A stretch of 64,000 nt of DNA, taken from NCBI GenBank assembly GCA_021372695.1, contig JAJFTY010000054.1:62001-126000 (forward strand), given 5' to 3'. The position numbers and the translations under genes are program-made. This DNA is from Deltaproteobacteria bacterium. GTDB taxonomy: Bacteria > Desulfobacterota > Syntrophia > Syntrophales > UBA5619. Below the pieces are notes generated by a model. That model searched no databases. It saw only the letters and a program-made list of their open reading frames with translations, and was not told the DNA's origin. Position 1 is the stretch's first letter; each line of letters begins with the position of its first letter. Below are positions 7,433 to 17,059 of this stretch, piece after piece.

Positions 7433-9502
7433 TCACTCATCCCGCTCCGGAATTTTCTTTGCATCCTCGAGCCAGACGGCAGCCTCGCTGTCGCTCGGCG
7501 CCCGGTAATCGCCCCGCGGTGACAGGGAGCCGCCCGAACCGACCTTGGGGCCGTTGGGGATGCAGGAGCGTTTGAACTGGCTGGTCTGGAAGAACCGGTA
7601 GAGGTATACCTCGAGCCAGTGGCGAATTTCTTTGATCGTATAGTCATTCCTCTTCGGCTCGGGGATATCCGGCCAATGACCCAGGGTCCGGTCGCGCCAG
7701 GCGCAATAGGCCATGAAGGCGATTTTGGTCGGGAGATAACCGAAGCGGGTTGTGTAGAAGATGTTGAAATCCTGAAGTTCGTAAGGCCCGACAACCTCCT
7801 CCGTCTTCTGGCAGGGCAGGGTCTCCACATCGCCCGGGATCAGCTCGGGGCTGATCTCGGTCTCCAGGATGTCCAGGAGGGTCGCCGAAACCTCGGGAGA
7901 GAACTGCACGGACCGGGCAACCCAGCGGATCAGATGCTGGATCAGAGTCTTGGGGACGCTGGCGTTCACATTGTAATGGGACATGTGGTCGCCTACGCCA
8001 TAGGTGCACCAGCCGAGGGCGAGTTCGCTCAAGTCGCCCGTGCCGACCACCAGTGCGTTTCTCCAGTTGGCGATGCGGAACAGGTGCGAAGTCCTCTCTC
8101 CGGCCTGAATGTTTTCGAAGGTCCTGTCGTAGACCGTTTTGCCCTCGGCAAAGGGGTGGCCGATGTCCGTGAGCATCTGCATGCAGCTCGGCTTGATGTC
8201 GATCTCGTTGACCTCCGCCCCGAGCGCCTCCATGAGGCGGAGGGCATTGCGGTGGGTCTTCTCGGATGTCGCAAAGCCGGGCATTGTATAGGCCAGTACA
8301 TGGGAGCGGGGCAGCGTGAGCATGTCCATGGTCCGGGCGGCGACGATCAGGGCGTGCGTGGAATCGAGGCCCCCGGAGACGCCGATGACGATCTTGTCGA
8401 TCCTTGCAGATTGCAGCCGCTGGGCAAGCCCCTGAACCTGGATGCTGTAGGCCTCGTAGCAGCGCTGATCCCTCTTGGCCGGGTCCGCGGGGATGTAAGG
8501 GAAGCGGGCGTACTCCCGATCCAGGAGGAGTCGGCCCCCGATCGGGTCCAGATTCATCTCTATCCTGCGGAACTTGAGGAGCGCCTCTCTGTGGTTCAGC
8601 GCATTGCAGCCGAAAGTCGTCTGCCGCATCCGGTCCTGGGCAAGGCGGTCGAGGTCGAGATCGGCAAAGGTGATCTGAGACCGGTTCGCAAATCTTTCCG
8701 ACTCGGCAAGGAGGTTGCCGTTTTCACAGATCATGGCGTGGCCGTCCCACGCAAGATCCGTCGTCGATTCCCCGGGGCCGGCAGCGGCGTAGAGATAGGC
8801 TGCGATGCAGCGGGCGGACTGGTTGGCTGCCAGACTCTGCCGGTATTCCGACTTTCCGATCGTAACATTGGAGGCGGAAAGGTTTCCGATGACCGTTGCC
8901 CCGGCCATGGACGCGAAGCAGGAAGGAGGAACGGGGACCCACACATCTTCGCAAATCTCCAGAAAGAAGCAAAAATGGCGGATATTGCCGACCTCGAACA
9001 GGAGGTCCGCACCGAAGGGGATATCCTGCTGACCGCAGAGACGGATGGTTCTCGAAAGCACCTCCCCGGAAGGGCTGAACTGACGGCCCTCGTAAAATTC
9101 CCGATAATTGGGGAGATAGGATTTTACGGCGATTCCCGCGATGTGGCCGCGATAGAGAACGACGCCGCAGTTGAACAGCCGGGAATCGACGCGCAGGGGG
9201 GCGCCGACCGCGAGGATCAGGTTGAGCGATTCCGTTTCACGAGCGATGCGCTCTATGGCGCGGACAACCCCCTGGAGAAGGGCCTCCTGCTGGAAGAGGT
9301 CGTCGTTCGAGTAAGCCGACAGCCCCAGTTCCGGGAAGAGAGCGAAGACGGCCTTCTTTTCGGCGGCTTCACGGGCGAGGCGGATAGTCTCTTCGGCGTT
9401 GAATGCGGTGTCGGCCACCCTGACCGTGGGGGTGCAGACGGCGGCGCGGATGAATCCGTGTCGGTAGAGACTAAAAAAAGAATCTTTTCCTTCGTTTCCC
9501 AT
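7433..9502 (-). CDS. nadE: Glutamine-dependent NAD+ synthetase
   Basis: 689 residues in two domains. Residues 1 to about 290 are a nitrilase-type glutaminase: Glu58 in [10 protein letters not shown], a lysine in the [11 protein letters not shown] region, and the cysteine of [10 protein letters not shown]. The C-terminal half is the ATP-pyrophosphatase synthetase with [12 protein letters not shown]. It converts deamido-NAD+ to NAD+ using ammonia channelled from glutamine. The start MGNEGKD is two bases after the folE2 stop and has a GGAGAAGGA ribosome site. The size and architecture match the long, mycobacterial-type NadE2 rather than the shorter bacterial forms. Confidence 0.9.
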   Translation of the reverse strand: MGNEGKDSFFSLYRHGFIRAAVCTPTVRVADTAFNAEETIRLAREAAEKKAVFALFPELGLSAYSNDDLFQQEALLQGVVRAIERIARETESLNLILAVGAPLRVDSRLFNCGVVLYRGHIAGIAVKSYLPNYREFYEGRQFSPSGEVLSRTIRLCGQQDIPFGADLLFEVGNIRHFCFFLEICEDVWVPVPPSCFASMAGATVIGNLSASNVTIGKSEYRQSLAANQSARCIAAYLYAAAGPGESTTDLAWDGHAMICENGNLLAESERFANRSQITFADLDLDRLAQDRMRQTTFGCNALNHREALLKFRRIEMNLDPIGGRLLLDREYARFPYIPADPAKRDQRCYEAYSIQVQGLAQRLQSARIDKIVIGVSGGLDSTHALIVAARTMDMLTLPRSHVLAYTMPGFATSEKTHRNALRLMEALGAEVNEIDIKPSCMQMLTDIGHPFAEGKTVYDRTFENIQAGERTSHLFRIANWRNALVVGTGDLSELALGWCTYGVGDHMSHYNVNASVPKTLIQHLIRWVARSVQFSPEVSATLLDILETEISPELIPGDVETLPCQKTEEVVGPYELQDFNIFYTTRFGYLPTKIAFMAYCAWRDRTLGHWPDIPEPKRNDYTIKEIRHWLEVYLYRFFQTSQFKRSCIPNGPKVGSGGSLSPRGDYRAPSDSEAAVWLEDAKKIPERDE

Positions 9503-9504
9503 GG

Positions 9505-10272
9505 CTATTCCTTCTCCACGCAAGCGTAGGCGCTGTGGTTGTGGATGCTCTCAAAATTTTCGGCCTCCACCCGGTACCAGACGAAGTTCGGATCCTTCCC
9601 GAGCCCTTCCGCCACATTCCGGACCACGTCTTCGACGAACATCGGATGGTCGTAGCCCCGCTCCGTGACATATTTTTCATCGACGCGCTTCAGAAGCGAG
9701 TAGACCTCGCCGCTGGCGGACTGTTCGATCAACCGGATGACCTCCTCGATCCAGAAGAATTTCCGGAACCGGACCATGGCCGTGACGATGCTTCGCTGGT
9801 TGTGGGCGCCGGCCCGGCTGATCTCCCGGGAACAGGGGCAGACGGTCGTGACCGGGACCTCCATGCCGACGATAAAATCCATCCCCTTGCTGTCGCTCGT
9901 GCCCAGAAACCGGCAACGGTACTCCATCAGGCTCTTCGCGCCCGATTTTGGCGCAGCCTTTTCGATGAAGTAGGGAAACTCGATTTCGATATGCGCCGAT
10001 TCCGCATGCAGCTTCGCGCGGATCTTATCCAGGATGCTCTGGAAGGTCCGGATGTTCACCTGCTCCCTGATTTCGTTGAGGACCTCGACGAAGCGGCTCA
10101 TGTGCGTCCCCTTGAATTGATGGAGCAGGCTGACGTACATGTTGATCGTGGCATTGACCGCCTGCGTCCCATGGGCGCGGTCGAGGACGACGATCGGGTA
10201 CTTGAGCCCCTTGACCCCGACCTTCTGGATATTGATGTTGCGCTCGTCTTTCTGGTTCTGGATGTCGATCAT
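9505..10272 (-). CDS. folE2: GTP cyclohydrolase FolE2 (type IB)
   Basis: 255 residues, normal for FolE2/MptA. It opens GTP to 7,8-dihydroneopterin triphosphate, the first step of folate and of queuosine (preQ0) synthesis, and can use metals other than zinc. The motif [11 protein letters not shown] (cysteines near 150) holds the metal-ligand cysteine, and the conserved HNQRSIVTA follows. A C-terminal Glu/His segment ([13 protein letters not shown]) is also typical. The start overlaps the stop of queD as ATGA, so synthesis of the two is coupled. Position beside queD points to pterin precursor supply. Confidence 0.9.
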   Translation of the reverse strand: MIDIQNQKDERNINIQKVGVKGLKYPIVVLDRAHGTQAVNATINMYVSLLHQFKGTHMSRFVEVLNEIREQVNIRTFQSILDKIRAKLHAESAHIEIEFPYFIEKAAPKSGAKSLMEYRCRFLGTSDSKGMDFIVGMEVPVTTVCPCSREISRAGAHNQRSIVTAMVRFRKFFWIEEVIRLIEQSASGEVYSLLKRVDEKYVTERGYDHPMFVEDVVRNVAEGLGKDPNFVWYRVEAENFESIHNHSAYACVEKE

Positions 10273-10637
10273 CGGCTGTAGGAGACTCGGGCGCTCTCCG
10301 ATTCCCAGACGGTCACGCGGGTCAAGGGGACCTTGGCCTTCCCCGCCTTTGCGTCGATGCACTCGTAGAGGTAGCGCGCAATGCGTTCGGAAGAGGGGTT
10401 GACGCCCTTGAAGGATTCGAGTTCGTTCAGATATTTGTGGTCAAGTCCGTCGAGGACCTCGTCCGTCCAGCGCTTCAGGAGCCGGAAATCGATCAAAAGA
10501 TCGTCCTCGTTGAGCGCCTCGGCAGCGGCCGACACCTCGACGATGAAGTTGTGCCCATGGAGCTCCTCGCACTTGCCGCCGATCTCCCGGAGCAGATGCG
10601 CAGCCGAAAAGGATTTCCGGATCGTGACTTCGTACAT
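10269..10637 (-). CDS. queD: 6-carboxytetrahydropterin synthase / PTPS family (QueD-like, CExxHGH type)
   Basis: 122 residues. Zinc ligands are His14 (FSAAH) and His27/His29 in the motif CEELHGH at 23-29. The motif has both the catalytic cysteine of QueD (CxxxHGH) and the glutamate of PTPS-III (ExxHGH). That is the combined signature described for enzymes able to serve both queuosine and folate routes. The substrate is dihydroneopterin triphosphate made by FolE2, encoded next. The start has AAAGGAGG five bases upstream. It is the first gene of the operon. Whether it makes carboxytetrahydropterin, 6-hydroxymethyl-dihydropterin, or both cannot be told here. Confidence 0.85.
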   Translation of the reverse strand: MYEVTIRKSFSAAHLLREIGGKCEELHGHNFIVEVSAAAEALNEDDLLIDFRLLKRWTDEVLDGLDHKYLNELESFKGVNPSSERIARYLYECIDAKAGKAKVPLTRVTVWESESARVSYSR

Positions 10638-10664
10638 GGGATCCTCCTTTGCCATCCGGGCCAG

Positions 10665-10693
10665 ACTATACCACAAACGATCCCGATGCATAA
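10665..10693 (-). promoter_or_regulatory. Possible promoter of the queD-folE2-nadE operon
   Basis: On the minus strand, TATAGT (10665-10670) lies 17 bases after a weak TTATGC, about 28 bases upstream of the queD start. The -10 is good, the -35 poor. Confidence 0.4.
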
Positions 10694-10760
10694 ACGGTAA
10701 AATGATCGCGGTCCCGCCACTGGAAAATACACCCGTGCCGCTTTCCCCTGCTCGATCCAG

Positions 10761-12695
10761 TCAGTTCGCCGGGAAGTGAGGCTGTCCGCCCGGAATCGGC
10801 TGCGCCTCATTTATTTCGCCAGGAAGATGAAGGCGGTAGAGTTCAAAGGTCCCCTCCGTCCTGATGACGTGCAGGTAGCGATTCCGGAAGTCACGAAAGA
10901 GGTTCTTCTGCTCTGCCGAAAGGGGGCTGGGGTCGCCGAGGAGAAAGACCGCGTCATAGAGGAGATGGGTGAAACCCATGGCCGCCAGACGGTTGCGCAC
11001 GCCCTCCACGGTGGCTTCATCACGCAGGATTTTCTGCAGGGAATGGGCCTCGAACATGGAATCCGAATAGCAGTCGCGCTCGCAGAGGAAGGTGTAATTC
11101 TTCATATAGATGAGAAATACCCGCGCATCTGGCGGCAGAGTCCGGTTGACGAAAAGATACATGGGGTAGTGCGGCAGGACGCGGGAGAGAAATGCATCCC
11201 GCGATTCAATCCCCGCGGCAACCCGCATGGGGCTGATCTTTATGAAATCCCGGAAGATATGATAACCATTGAAGGCGAGGCTCGCGGTGATGATGCAGAG
11301 CAGAAGGGCAAAGATCCCCCGGCGGCTCCGGTAACGGGTCAAGATCACCCCGGTGATCAGGGCAAGCAGGGGGAAAAGGGGGATCAGGTAGCGGATCTGC
11401 TGGGCGGAGGAGGCCCAGAAGAGGAAGGAGAGAAACAGATAGATCAGCATCATCCGGACGGGCAGTTCCAACCGGCGAAGTCCCGCAAGGAAGGGAAGGG
11501 TCATAAGAAAGATCGGTCCGAGGATCCCGTCGAACTGCGGGTTGTCCATCTTCGCACGAAGGCTCACGTTCCAGGGAATGAGGAGGTAGTCCAAGAGGGA
11601 TCTTCCCATGCCCAGGTTCTGGACGAAAAGATCATAGAGGCGCGCCTGATCGGCATCCCAGCCCCGGCCTCCGAAGATTCCGTAGAGGAAGGGGTGGAAA
11701 GGGTTTCCCGTGGTCATCCAGTTTTTGATATAGAAAGGGCAGCCGGCGATGAGAGCGGCGGCGGCAAAGAGCAGCAGGAGACGCAGGGTGCGAGGAGCCT
11801 CCTCCCTGCGGTGTAGGGCGATCCAAAGGATGCCGAGACCGCAGAGCGGCGTCAGCAGAAGGGCCGTGTATTTGCAGGCAGCGGCCGATCCGGCGAAAAT
11901 GCCGCTGAGGATCAGCCAGGCCGTTGTCCCTTGCTCGGACCAGCGGAAGAACGAGTAGGTCGCCGCAAGCGTGAAAAAGGCGACGAAGAAGTCACTATAG
12001 GCTACGTGCGAAACGGCAAAGACCGAAGGGATCGAGAGGAAAATCAGCAGGCTCAAGAAGGGGAACGCATGCTCCTTGAGCAGAAAGCGGGCAAAGAGGG
12101 CCGTTCCGAGGAGGAGGCCGCAGAGAACGGCAAAATTCATCGCTTTGGCCAGGAGGTCGTTTTGAAGGAATAGCGCGAGGAGGTAGTGCATTTCCGCCAG
12201 CAAGGGGTAGTCGGCAAAAATGTTTCCCGGGATGGAATAGAAGCCTTGATGGAGGAGGTAGAGCTTCGGAACGGCGAGATGGTAGATCAGCGCATCTTTG
12301 CCCGCCTCCGGCGTCAGAACGAGAAGAAGGGCGGCAAAAAGCAGGATGCCCAGGAGAACCTTCGCCGCCCGCTCCCAGGGGGAGGCAGAAGATTCAGCCG
12401 GTGCTGTCGGGAAGCCCTGAAGGGAGCGACACCAACCGGCGATGGAGAGGATCGTCAGCACGATCAGCAGAATCCAGATGCGGAGGGAGTCCAGTGAACG
12501 TGTGGCGCCCAGAATGAAAACGGCATAGCCCGAAATCGTCAGGCCGATGCCCGAGGCAAGGAAAGTTCCCTCACTTCGGGATGCGAAGCGGATGGATGTC
12601 GCACTCAGGCAGAGTCGGCCGATTCCCGCCTGAATCGCACACCACCCGGCCAGCCAGAAGATCATCGCCCCATGCTGCAAAAGTGTCTTTTCCAT
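10761..12695 (-). CDS. Multi-pass membrane protein, GT-C glycosyltransferase-like
   Basis: 644 residues with roughly ten to twelve hydrophobic segments. After the early helices a loop reads GKDALIYHLAVPKLYLLHQGFY, the acidic first external loop typical of GT39/GT83-like GT-C enzymes, which use polyprenyl-phosphate sugars on the periplasmic side. The C-terminal 120 residues form a soluble periplasmic-type domain ending LYRLHLPG. It points away from pilA across the sigma-54 promoter region and may belong to the same glycosylation neighbourhood. The start at 12695 gives Met-Glu-Lys before the first helix. Sugar and acceptor are unknown; a Wzy- or O-antigen-type role is less likely. Confidence 0.65.
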   Translation of the reverse strand: MEKTLLQHGAMIFWLAGWCAIQAGIGRLCLSATSIRFASRSEGTFLASGIGLTISGYAVFILGATRSLDSLRIWILLIVLTILSIAGWCRSLQGFPTAPAESSASPWERAAKVLLGILLFAALLLVLTPEAGKDALIYHLAVPKLYLLHQGFYSIPGNIFADYPLLAEMHYLLALFLQNDLLAKAMNFAVLCGLLLGTALFARFLLKEHAFPFLSLLIFLSIPSVFAVSHVAYSDFFVAFFTLAATYSFFRWSEQGTTAWLILSGIFAGSAAACKYTALLLTPLCGLGILWIALHRREEAPRTLRLLLLFAAAALIAGCPFYIKNWMTTGNPFHPFLYGIFGGRGWDADQARLYDLFVQNLGMGRSLLDYLLIPWNVSLRAKMDNPQFDGILGPIFLMTLPFLAGLRRLELPVRMMLIYLFLSFLFWASSAQQIRYLIPLFPLLALITGVILTRYRSRRGIFALLLCIITASLAFNGYHIFRDFIKISPMRVAAGIESRDAFLSRVLPHYPMYLFVNRTLPPDARVFLIYMKNYTFLCERDCYSDSMFEAHSLQKILRDEATVEGVRNRLAAMGFTHLLYDAVFLLGDPSPLSAEQKNLFRDFRNRYLHVIRTEGTFELYRLHLPGEINEAQPIPGGQPHFPAN

Positions 12696-12926
12696 CGGCG
12701 TTCCTAGTATCGAGTGAACGCGAGTTCTGTAACATGGAGGCCGGGAAGCGTAAAGTGAAATCGGCCGGCATGGGAAAATGCCGACATGAGTCGTGAAAAT
12801 GACAGGAAAAGGGCGAGAGAAGGGAGGAGCAAGAAAACCCGGTCCATCCGGTCAATTTTTGTAAGTTCATGAAAGAATGACGTTATCGTCAAAAGACAGG
12901 CGCCCAAAAAGACGCGGCACGAGGAA

Positions 12927-12942
12927 TGGTACGATCCTTGCT
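12927..12942 (+). promoter_or_regulatory. Sigma-54 (RpoN) -24/-12 promoter of pilA
   Basis: TGGTACGATCCTTGCT matches the consensus TGGYACR-N4-TTGCW at every defined base, with GG and GC at the required spacing. Transcription would start near 12953, giving a leader of about 130 bases before the pilin start. Pilin genes of Pseudomonas, Myxococcus and Geobacter are RpoN/PilR controlled, so the match makes biological sense. The rest of the 390-base gap 12696-13085 is A-rich leader with no other element seen. Confidence 0.8.
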
Positions 12943-13085
12943 CATATGGTGCCAAAACCGAGGAATAGGGGATGCAACTGAAAAGGAGGTGGTTGGAAAA
13001 ACAAATAGGGCCATATTTCGATCAATCAGGGAATCATAAAATACCGACAAACATTAAACGGAAAAAAATAAAAGGAGAAAAAGAC

Positions 13086-13454
13086 ATGATGAAAGCATTC
13101 AGGAAGGGGAACAAAAAGGGCTTCACACTGATCGAACTCATGATCGTCATCGCCATCATTGGCATCCTGGCGGCAATCGCCATCCCGCAGTTCACGGCCT
13201 ACAAGCAGAGGGGTTACAACGCCGCAGCTAAGTCGGACGCGAAGAACGCCTACACGGCAGCACAGGCCTATTTCTCCGACTACCCTGCGGAGACCATCGC
13301 CAACATCGGCAACCTGAACGGCTTTGTGGCCACTAATAGCGTGACCACGACGGCAGCCGGAAATCAAGCCGGCCTTGCGATAACTTCTACACACACCGCC
13401 TCAAACCCGGCCGTTGTTTTTTCGGTGACCTCAACAGGTACGATTACGCCTTAG
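13086..13454 (+). CDS. pilA: Type IV pilin (major pilin-like)
   Basis: 122 residues from ATG at 13086 (a second ATG follows immediately). AAGGAG lies eight bases upstream. A short basic leader ends in KKG, then FTLIELMIVIAIIGILAAIA, the prepilin-peptidase site and N-terminal helix with Glu5. The mature protein would be 110 residues, short for a classical pilin but longer than the roughly 61-residue Geobacter pilin. The helix region is rich in aromatics (Phe24, Tyr27, Tyr32, Tyr44, Tyr50, Phe51, Tyr54). The C-terminal half is Thr/Ser/Ala-rich with no cysteine pair, so no disulfide-bonded D-region; the Ser/Thr content suits O-glycosylation. It is monocistronic, with a sigma-54 promoter and its own terminator. 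Confidence 0.9.
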   Translation: MMKAFRKGNKKGFTLIELMIVIAIIGILAAIAIPQFTAYKQRGYNAAAKSDAKNAYTAAQAYFSDYPAETIANIGNLNGFVATNSVTTTAAGNQAGLAITSTHTASNPAVVFSVTSTGTITP

Positions 13455-13475
13455 AAGGGCCTAAAGATGTTTCCG

Positions 13476-13504
13476 AAGGGCGGGGGCGACCTCGCCCTTT
13501 TTTT
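13476..13504 (+). terminator. Rho-independent terminator after pilA
   Basis: AAGGGCG and CGCCCTT pair over a ten-base GC-rich loop, followed by a run of seven T residues, 22 bases after the pilin stop. Confidence 0.8.
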
Positions 13505-13510
13505 GACCTG

Positions 13511-13529
13511 ACCGGATAAATTATCCGGT
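13511..13529. repeat. Perfect 9-bp-arm palindrome
   Basis: ACCGGATAA and TTATCCGGT are mirrored around a single A, seven bases after the pilA terminator. It may be an operator for the downstream glycosyltransferase operon or part of a second hairpin. Nothing else was recognised in 13530-13718. Confidence 0.5.
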
Positions 13530-13718
13530 AGCAACAACGGGTGCTTCGCTCTACGTTCAGCGAACGGGGCGTGGTGGAAGCGGTGCCAAGCACGTAAGCC
13601 GGGCTTTCTAAGAGTCTCATTCGGTCGTTCAGGTCAGGTTTCATAATCACGAAGATATCCGCAGCTACCCGCGTGGTGTGGTTATCCGTGGCGGGTTGAA
13701 ACAGTGGAATAAACCGCA

Positions 13719-15347
13719 TTGAACGGAAGAATTCGTCAGATCATCATCTGTCTCCTTCTATCCGCTGCCGTCCTGACTGTCTACTGGCCGGTTACGGACT
13801 ATGATTTCATCGCTTTGGATGATAACCTCTACGTCGTTGAAAATGAGCATATTCGAAAAGGCTTCACTTGGCCAGGCGTCAGCTGGGCCATGACCACGTT
13901 CGACGCGACGAACTGGCACCCCTTGACCTGGCTTTCACTTATGGCGGATTACGAGTTGTACGGTCTGAATGCTGCCGGTTTCCACGCCACAAGCCTCTTT
14001 CTGCACATCCTAAACACAATATTTCTCTTCCTTCTTCTGCGACGGATGACCGGCAAGAACGGAAGATGTGCCGTCGTGGCGACCCTTTTCGCTGTCCACC
14101 CGCTCAACATTGAATCCGTGGTCTGGATTGCAGAGAGGAAGAATCTTCTCAGCACCCTCTTCTTTCTCCTGACGATCATGGCCTATGTGCGTTATACGGA
14201 AAGACCTCAATGGGTGCGGTACTGGCCAGTGCTCCTATCCTTTGTTCTCGGCCTGCTGGCGAAACCGATGCTGGTGACACTGCCGCTTGTGCTTTTCCTT
14301 CTCGATTACTGGCCGCTGCGGCGCCTTTCTTTGTCCGATCTAGATCAAGCGGCGGGTATGCCTATTCGTGCAAAGCGAAGGAAACAGGCGATGCGCCTGT
14401 TGCTTGAAAAGGCACCACTTTTCGTCTTATCACTCGTTTCCGCATGGATCACCTTCTATGCGGCCAAGGCAGGCGGTGCGGTAAAGGCAGTTTCCGTTTT
14501 TCCACTCACCGGTCGAATCGAAAATGCCCTCATTTCCTATGCTATGTATGTGCTCAAGGCGTTCTGGCCGACTGACTTGGCCATCTTCTATCCCTATCCA
14601 GCATCTCGCCCTTTCTGGCAGGTTGCGTCGTCCATCCTCTTTGTTGCAGCTGTGACCAGTCTCGTCTGTCTGAAGGGGCGGACGTACCGTTATTTGATCA
14701 CCGGCTGGTTGTGGTATGTCATTACTCTTTTTCCGGTCATCGGAATCGTTCAAGTGGGCTTCCAGTCCATGGCCAACCGGTACGCCTACATATCGCTGAT
14801 CGGAATATTCGTCATTGCCATCTGGGGGGTACCCGATCTCCTGAGAGGATTCTCCTGTCGCCGTTATCTTCCGGCAGTTTGGGCTGCAGTGATTCTCGTC
14901 TTAGCCTCTTTTACACAGGCGGCGCTTCCGGACTGGAAAAATAGCGAACTGGCTTTCAGAAAAGCACTGAAGGCCACGAAAAATAATCACATTGCCGAAA
15001 TGGGGATGGGAAATGTGCGGCTTGGGCAGGGAGACCTGCTGGCAGCGCGGTCCCATTATCAGGAATCGCTACGGATCAAGCCGGATTATTCCGCGGCAAT
15101 GCTTAATCTGGGCATCGTTTATATGAAGCAGGGTCTCTTCGAAGATGCCATTTCCCAGTACCGCAAGGCACTGGAGATAAGCCCGGCGGATGCGAAACTC
15201 CTGAATAATCTCGGCGCGGCCCTGGCCTGCCAAGGAAGGCACGAAGAGGCGGTTATCCGATTTCGGGAAGCCCTCGCACACAGTCCCGGTTACCAGGATG
15301 CCAAGGATAACTTGGCTAAGTCAATGATGGAATTAAATAAAAAATGA
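13719..15347 (+). CDS. TPR-tailed GT-C membrane protein (TMTC-like), paralogue 1
   Basis: 542 residues from a TTG codon; the frame has a stop three codons upstream, so TTG is the first available start and no clear ribosome site is seen. Residues 1 to about 405 hold ten or so transmembrane helices. The first loop (DYDFIALDDNLYVVENEHIRKG) carries the Asp-Asp pair typical of GT-C transferases using lipid-linked sugars. A second signature reads HPLNIESVVWIAERKN. Residues about 410-542 are three to four tetratricopeptide repeats. The layout matches eukaryotic TMTC O-mannosyltransferases and the bacterial TPR GT-C proteins often found near pilins. It is closely similar to the gene at 20149-21855. 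Pilin glycosylation is inferred from position. Confidence 0.7.
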   Translation: MNGRIRQIIICLLLSAAVLTVYWPVTDYDFIALDDNLYVVENEHIRKGFTWPGVSWAMTTFDATNWHPLTWLSLMADYELYGLNAAGFHATSLFLHILNTIFLFLLLRRMTGKNGRCAVVATLFAVHPLNIESVVWIAERKNLLSTLFFLLTIMAYVRYTERPQWVRYWPVLLSFVLGLLAKPMLVTLPLVLFLLDYWPLRRLSLSDLDQAAGMPIRAKRRKQAMRLLLEKAPLFVLSLVSAWITFYAAKAGGAVKAVSVFPLTGRIENALISYAMYVLKAFWPTDLAIFYPYPASRPFWQVASSILFVAAVTSLVCLKGRTYRYLITGWLWYVITLFPVIGIVQVGFQSMANRYAYISLIGIFVIAIWGVPDLLRGFSCRRYLPAVWAAVILVLASFTQAALPDWKNSELAFRKALKATKNNHIAEMGMGNVRLGQGDLLAARSHYQESLRIKPDYSAAMLNLGIVYMKQGLFEDAISQYRKALEISPADAKLLNNLGAALACQGRHEEAVIRFREALAHSPGYQDAKDNLAKSMMELNKK

Positions 15348-17014
15348 GTGACGAGCCGCAGCTCAGAAAAAAGATACTATCTTCAGGACAGAGAATTGCG
15401 ATCCTGTCTTCATATGCAATCCCGGTTTTCTTGTTGTGGATCTTATATTATCCCGTTTTAGGAAACTGGTGGTTATTTGATGATCCCTGTCATTTGTTCT
15501 ATATTTCGCAAAATGGAATATATCCGGCCTTCTTTGAACCTGCGAGAAGTTTTTCGCCCATTAATTTCACGCCTTGGGAACCGCTGTCTTTGGGGATTGA
15601 CTATTTGGCGTTCGGTTTTAATCCTCGTCCTTTTTATTGGCATCAGATGCTGAGCCTATCGATGCTCTTTCTGTGCGCCAATGTGGTTCTGATTCGGTTT
15701 CTGTCACCCCTCGTTACCGCGCTGAGTTTGTCTTTATTTGTGGCTTCTGTGCCTCTCTGTGACGCTGCCAATCATCTGATGACCCGTCATTACATAGAGG
15801 GGCTCCTCTTTGCGTTGGTTTCGGTATATCTTTTCCTGAAAGCGGAGGAAAAGGATGATAAAAACTTTCTCTATGGAAGTGCTTTTTTTTATTTCTTGGC
15901 TTGCCTGGCGAAAGAGGTTTATGTGCCTTTAATCGTTATCATGACGGTCTTGACCCAGGCAAGGAAGAAGTCACGCCTGAAGTCTCTCTATCCATTTCTG
16001 GTGGTTGTCGTTGGCTATGCTCTCTGGCGATTCTATATGCTTAATTCTTCAGGTATGCTATCCGGTTATCCCCACATACCGGTCAGAGGGGAAGATATAT
16101 TATATCTCCCGCTGTCTATCATCAGGGTAATGGGATGGGACACTATATGGCAGTGGATGCTGTCCGGTCTACTGTTTATGGCATTCATTCTTCGGATGTT
16201 CAGGAATAACTGGCGCGACAATGCTCTTATCATAATAATTGCAGGTAGTGTGATCATGCCGATACTGCCCGTTGCCAGCACTCTTTATTCAAGATATCTA
16301 TTTCTTCTTTCCTTTGTCTTCTTTGTTGGAATTGGATTCGGTGTTCAATACTTCTGTGACGCACCCTTTTTCAGGACTCCCAAGACCATGATGATTGCCG
16401 GTATTGCAGTTGCATTCGTGATCGTCAGTGCTTTTCACGTCCAGAAGAACATACGTGGGTGGCAGGCCTATGGAAAAGAAATAAGTGCAGAGGGGAAATT
16501 CCTCCTGTACAATGACAACCCCAATAACCTCCTCTTGACCTCACATGGTCATTGCTACTGGGCATTTTCAGCCTTGAGAAAAACGGTTCTGGGGTTGCCG
16601 CAAGGTCCGAGCTTCTGCGTACGGGATTGTACCTGTACCTATCTTCATCCCGGAAAAAAAGTATTGATTAACGTGAATGGTGAATTGGTGACGAAACGCG
16701 GCGTGATGGAGGAGAAATCCCCCGAGGCCTGCGGAGAAAGACGAGAATTGAAAATTGACTTTTATTATACAAACGGTAAGCTGCAATGGCGGTTTGATCC
16801 TTACCGGAAAGGGAAATATTTCCTTTTTTTAAAAGGTTGGGATTCTGGGTTTATTCAAGTGAAAAGGGAGGGGGACATGAATCTGAGTTTTGATCTGGAA
16901 AATGACTATATCCTTGTCAAATACGAGTCCTATGAGGGATGGCAAACCTATTCCCCGGTTCTCAAACTCAATAGGGTTTCTTCTCATAATGGCGCAGTGA
17001 GTTGGCGGAGGTGA
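15344..17014 (+). CDS. Multi-pass membrane protein, GT-C-like, unknown function
   Basis: 556 residues. The start overlaps the previous stop (ATGA). About ten hydrophobic helices span residues 20-370, and the first loop holds WWLFDDPCHLFYISQ with an Asp-Asp pair in the place expected for GT-C enzymes. The C-terminal 180 residues form a soluble domain with many aromatic and charged residues and a Cys-rich patch (CVRDCTCTY). The gene is visibly richer in A and T than its neighbours (many TTT, AAA and ATA codons), which suggests later acquisition. No confident family match; the glycosylation context is the only guide. Confidence 0.55.
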   Translation: MSDEPQLRKKILSSGQRIAILSSYAIPVFLLWILYYPVLGNWWLFDDPCHLFYISQNGIYPAFFEPARSFSPINFTPWEPLSLGIDYLAFGFNPRPFYWHQMLSLSMLFLCANVVLIRFLSPLVTALSLSLFVASVPLCDAANHLMTRHYIEGLLFALVSVYLFLKAEEKDDKNFLYGSAFFYFLACLAKEVYVPLIVIMTVLTQARKKSRLKSLYPFLVVVVGYALWRFYMLNSSGMLSGYPHIPVRGEDILYLPLSIIRVMGWDTIWQWMLSGLLFMAFILRMFRNNWRDNALIIIIAGSVIMPILPVASTLYSRYLFLLSFVFFVGIGFGVQYFCDAPFFRTPKTMMIAGIAVAFVIVSAFHVQKNIRGWQAYGKEISAEGKFLLYNDNPNNLLLTSHGHCYWAFSALRKTVLGLPQGPSFCVRDCTCTYLHPGKKVLINVNGELVTKRGVMEEKSPEACGERRELKIDFYYTNGKLQWRFDPYRKGKYFLFLKGWDSGFIQVKREGDMNLSFDLENDYILVKYESYEGWQTYSPVLKLNRVSSHNGAVSWRR

Positions 17015-17059
17015 AATCGCCTCCGTACGGTGTTTAATTGACGGAAGGCCAGAGATCAT

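Noticed and set aside
12704..12955. 83-residue hydrophobic open frame on the minus strand
   Set aside because: It starts at TTG without a ribosome site, overlaps the sigma-54 promoter of pilA and has no recognisable family; chance is more likely.
13455..13718. c-di-GMP (GEMM) riboswitch near pilA
   Set aside because: Such elements occur near pilin genes in related bacteria, but the conserved CACGCACAGGGCAAACC-type core is absent here and in the pilA leader.
13444..13719. 91-residue open frame on the minus strand between pilA and the TPR gene
   Set aside because: It crosses the pilA terminator and a palindrome, has no ribosome site and reads as shuffled low-complexity sequence.
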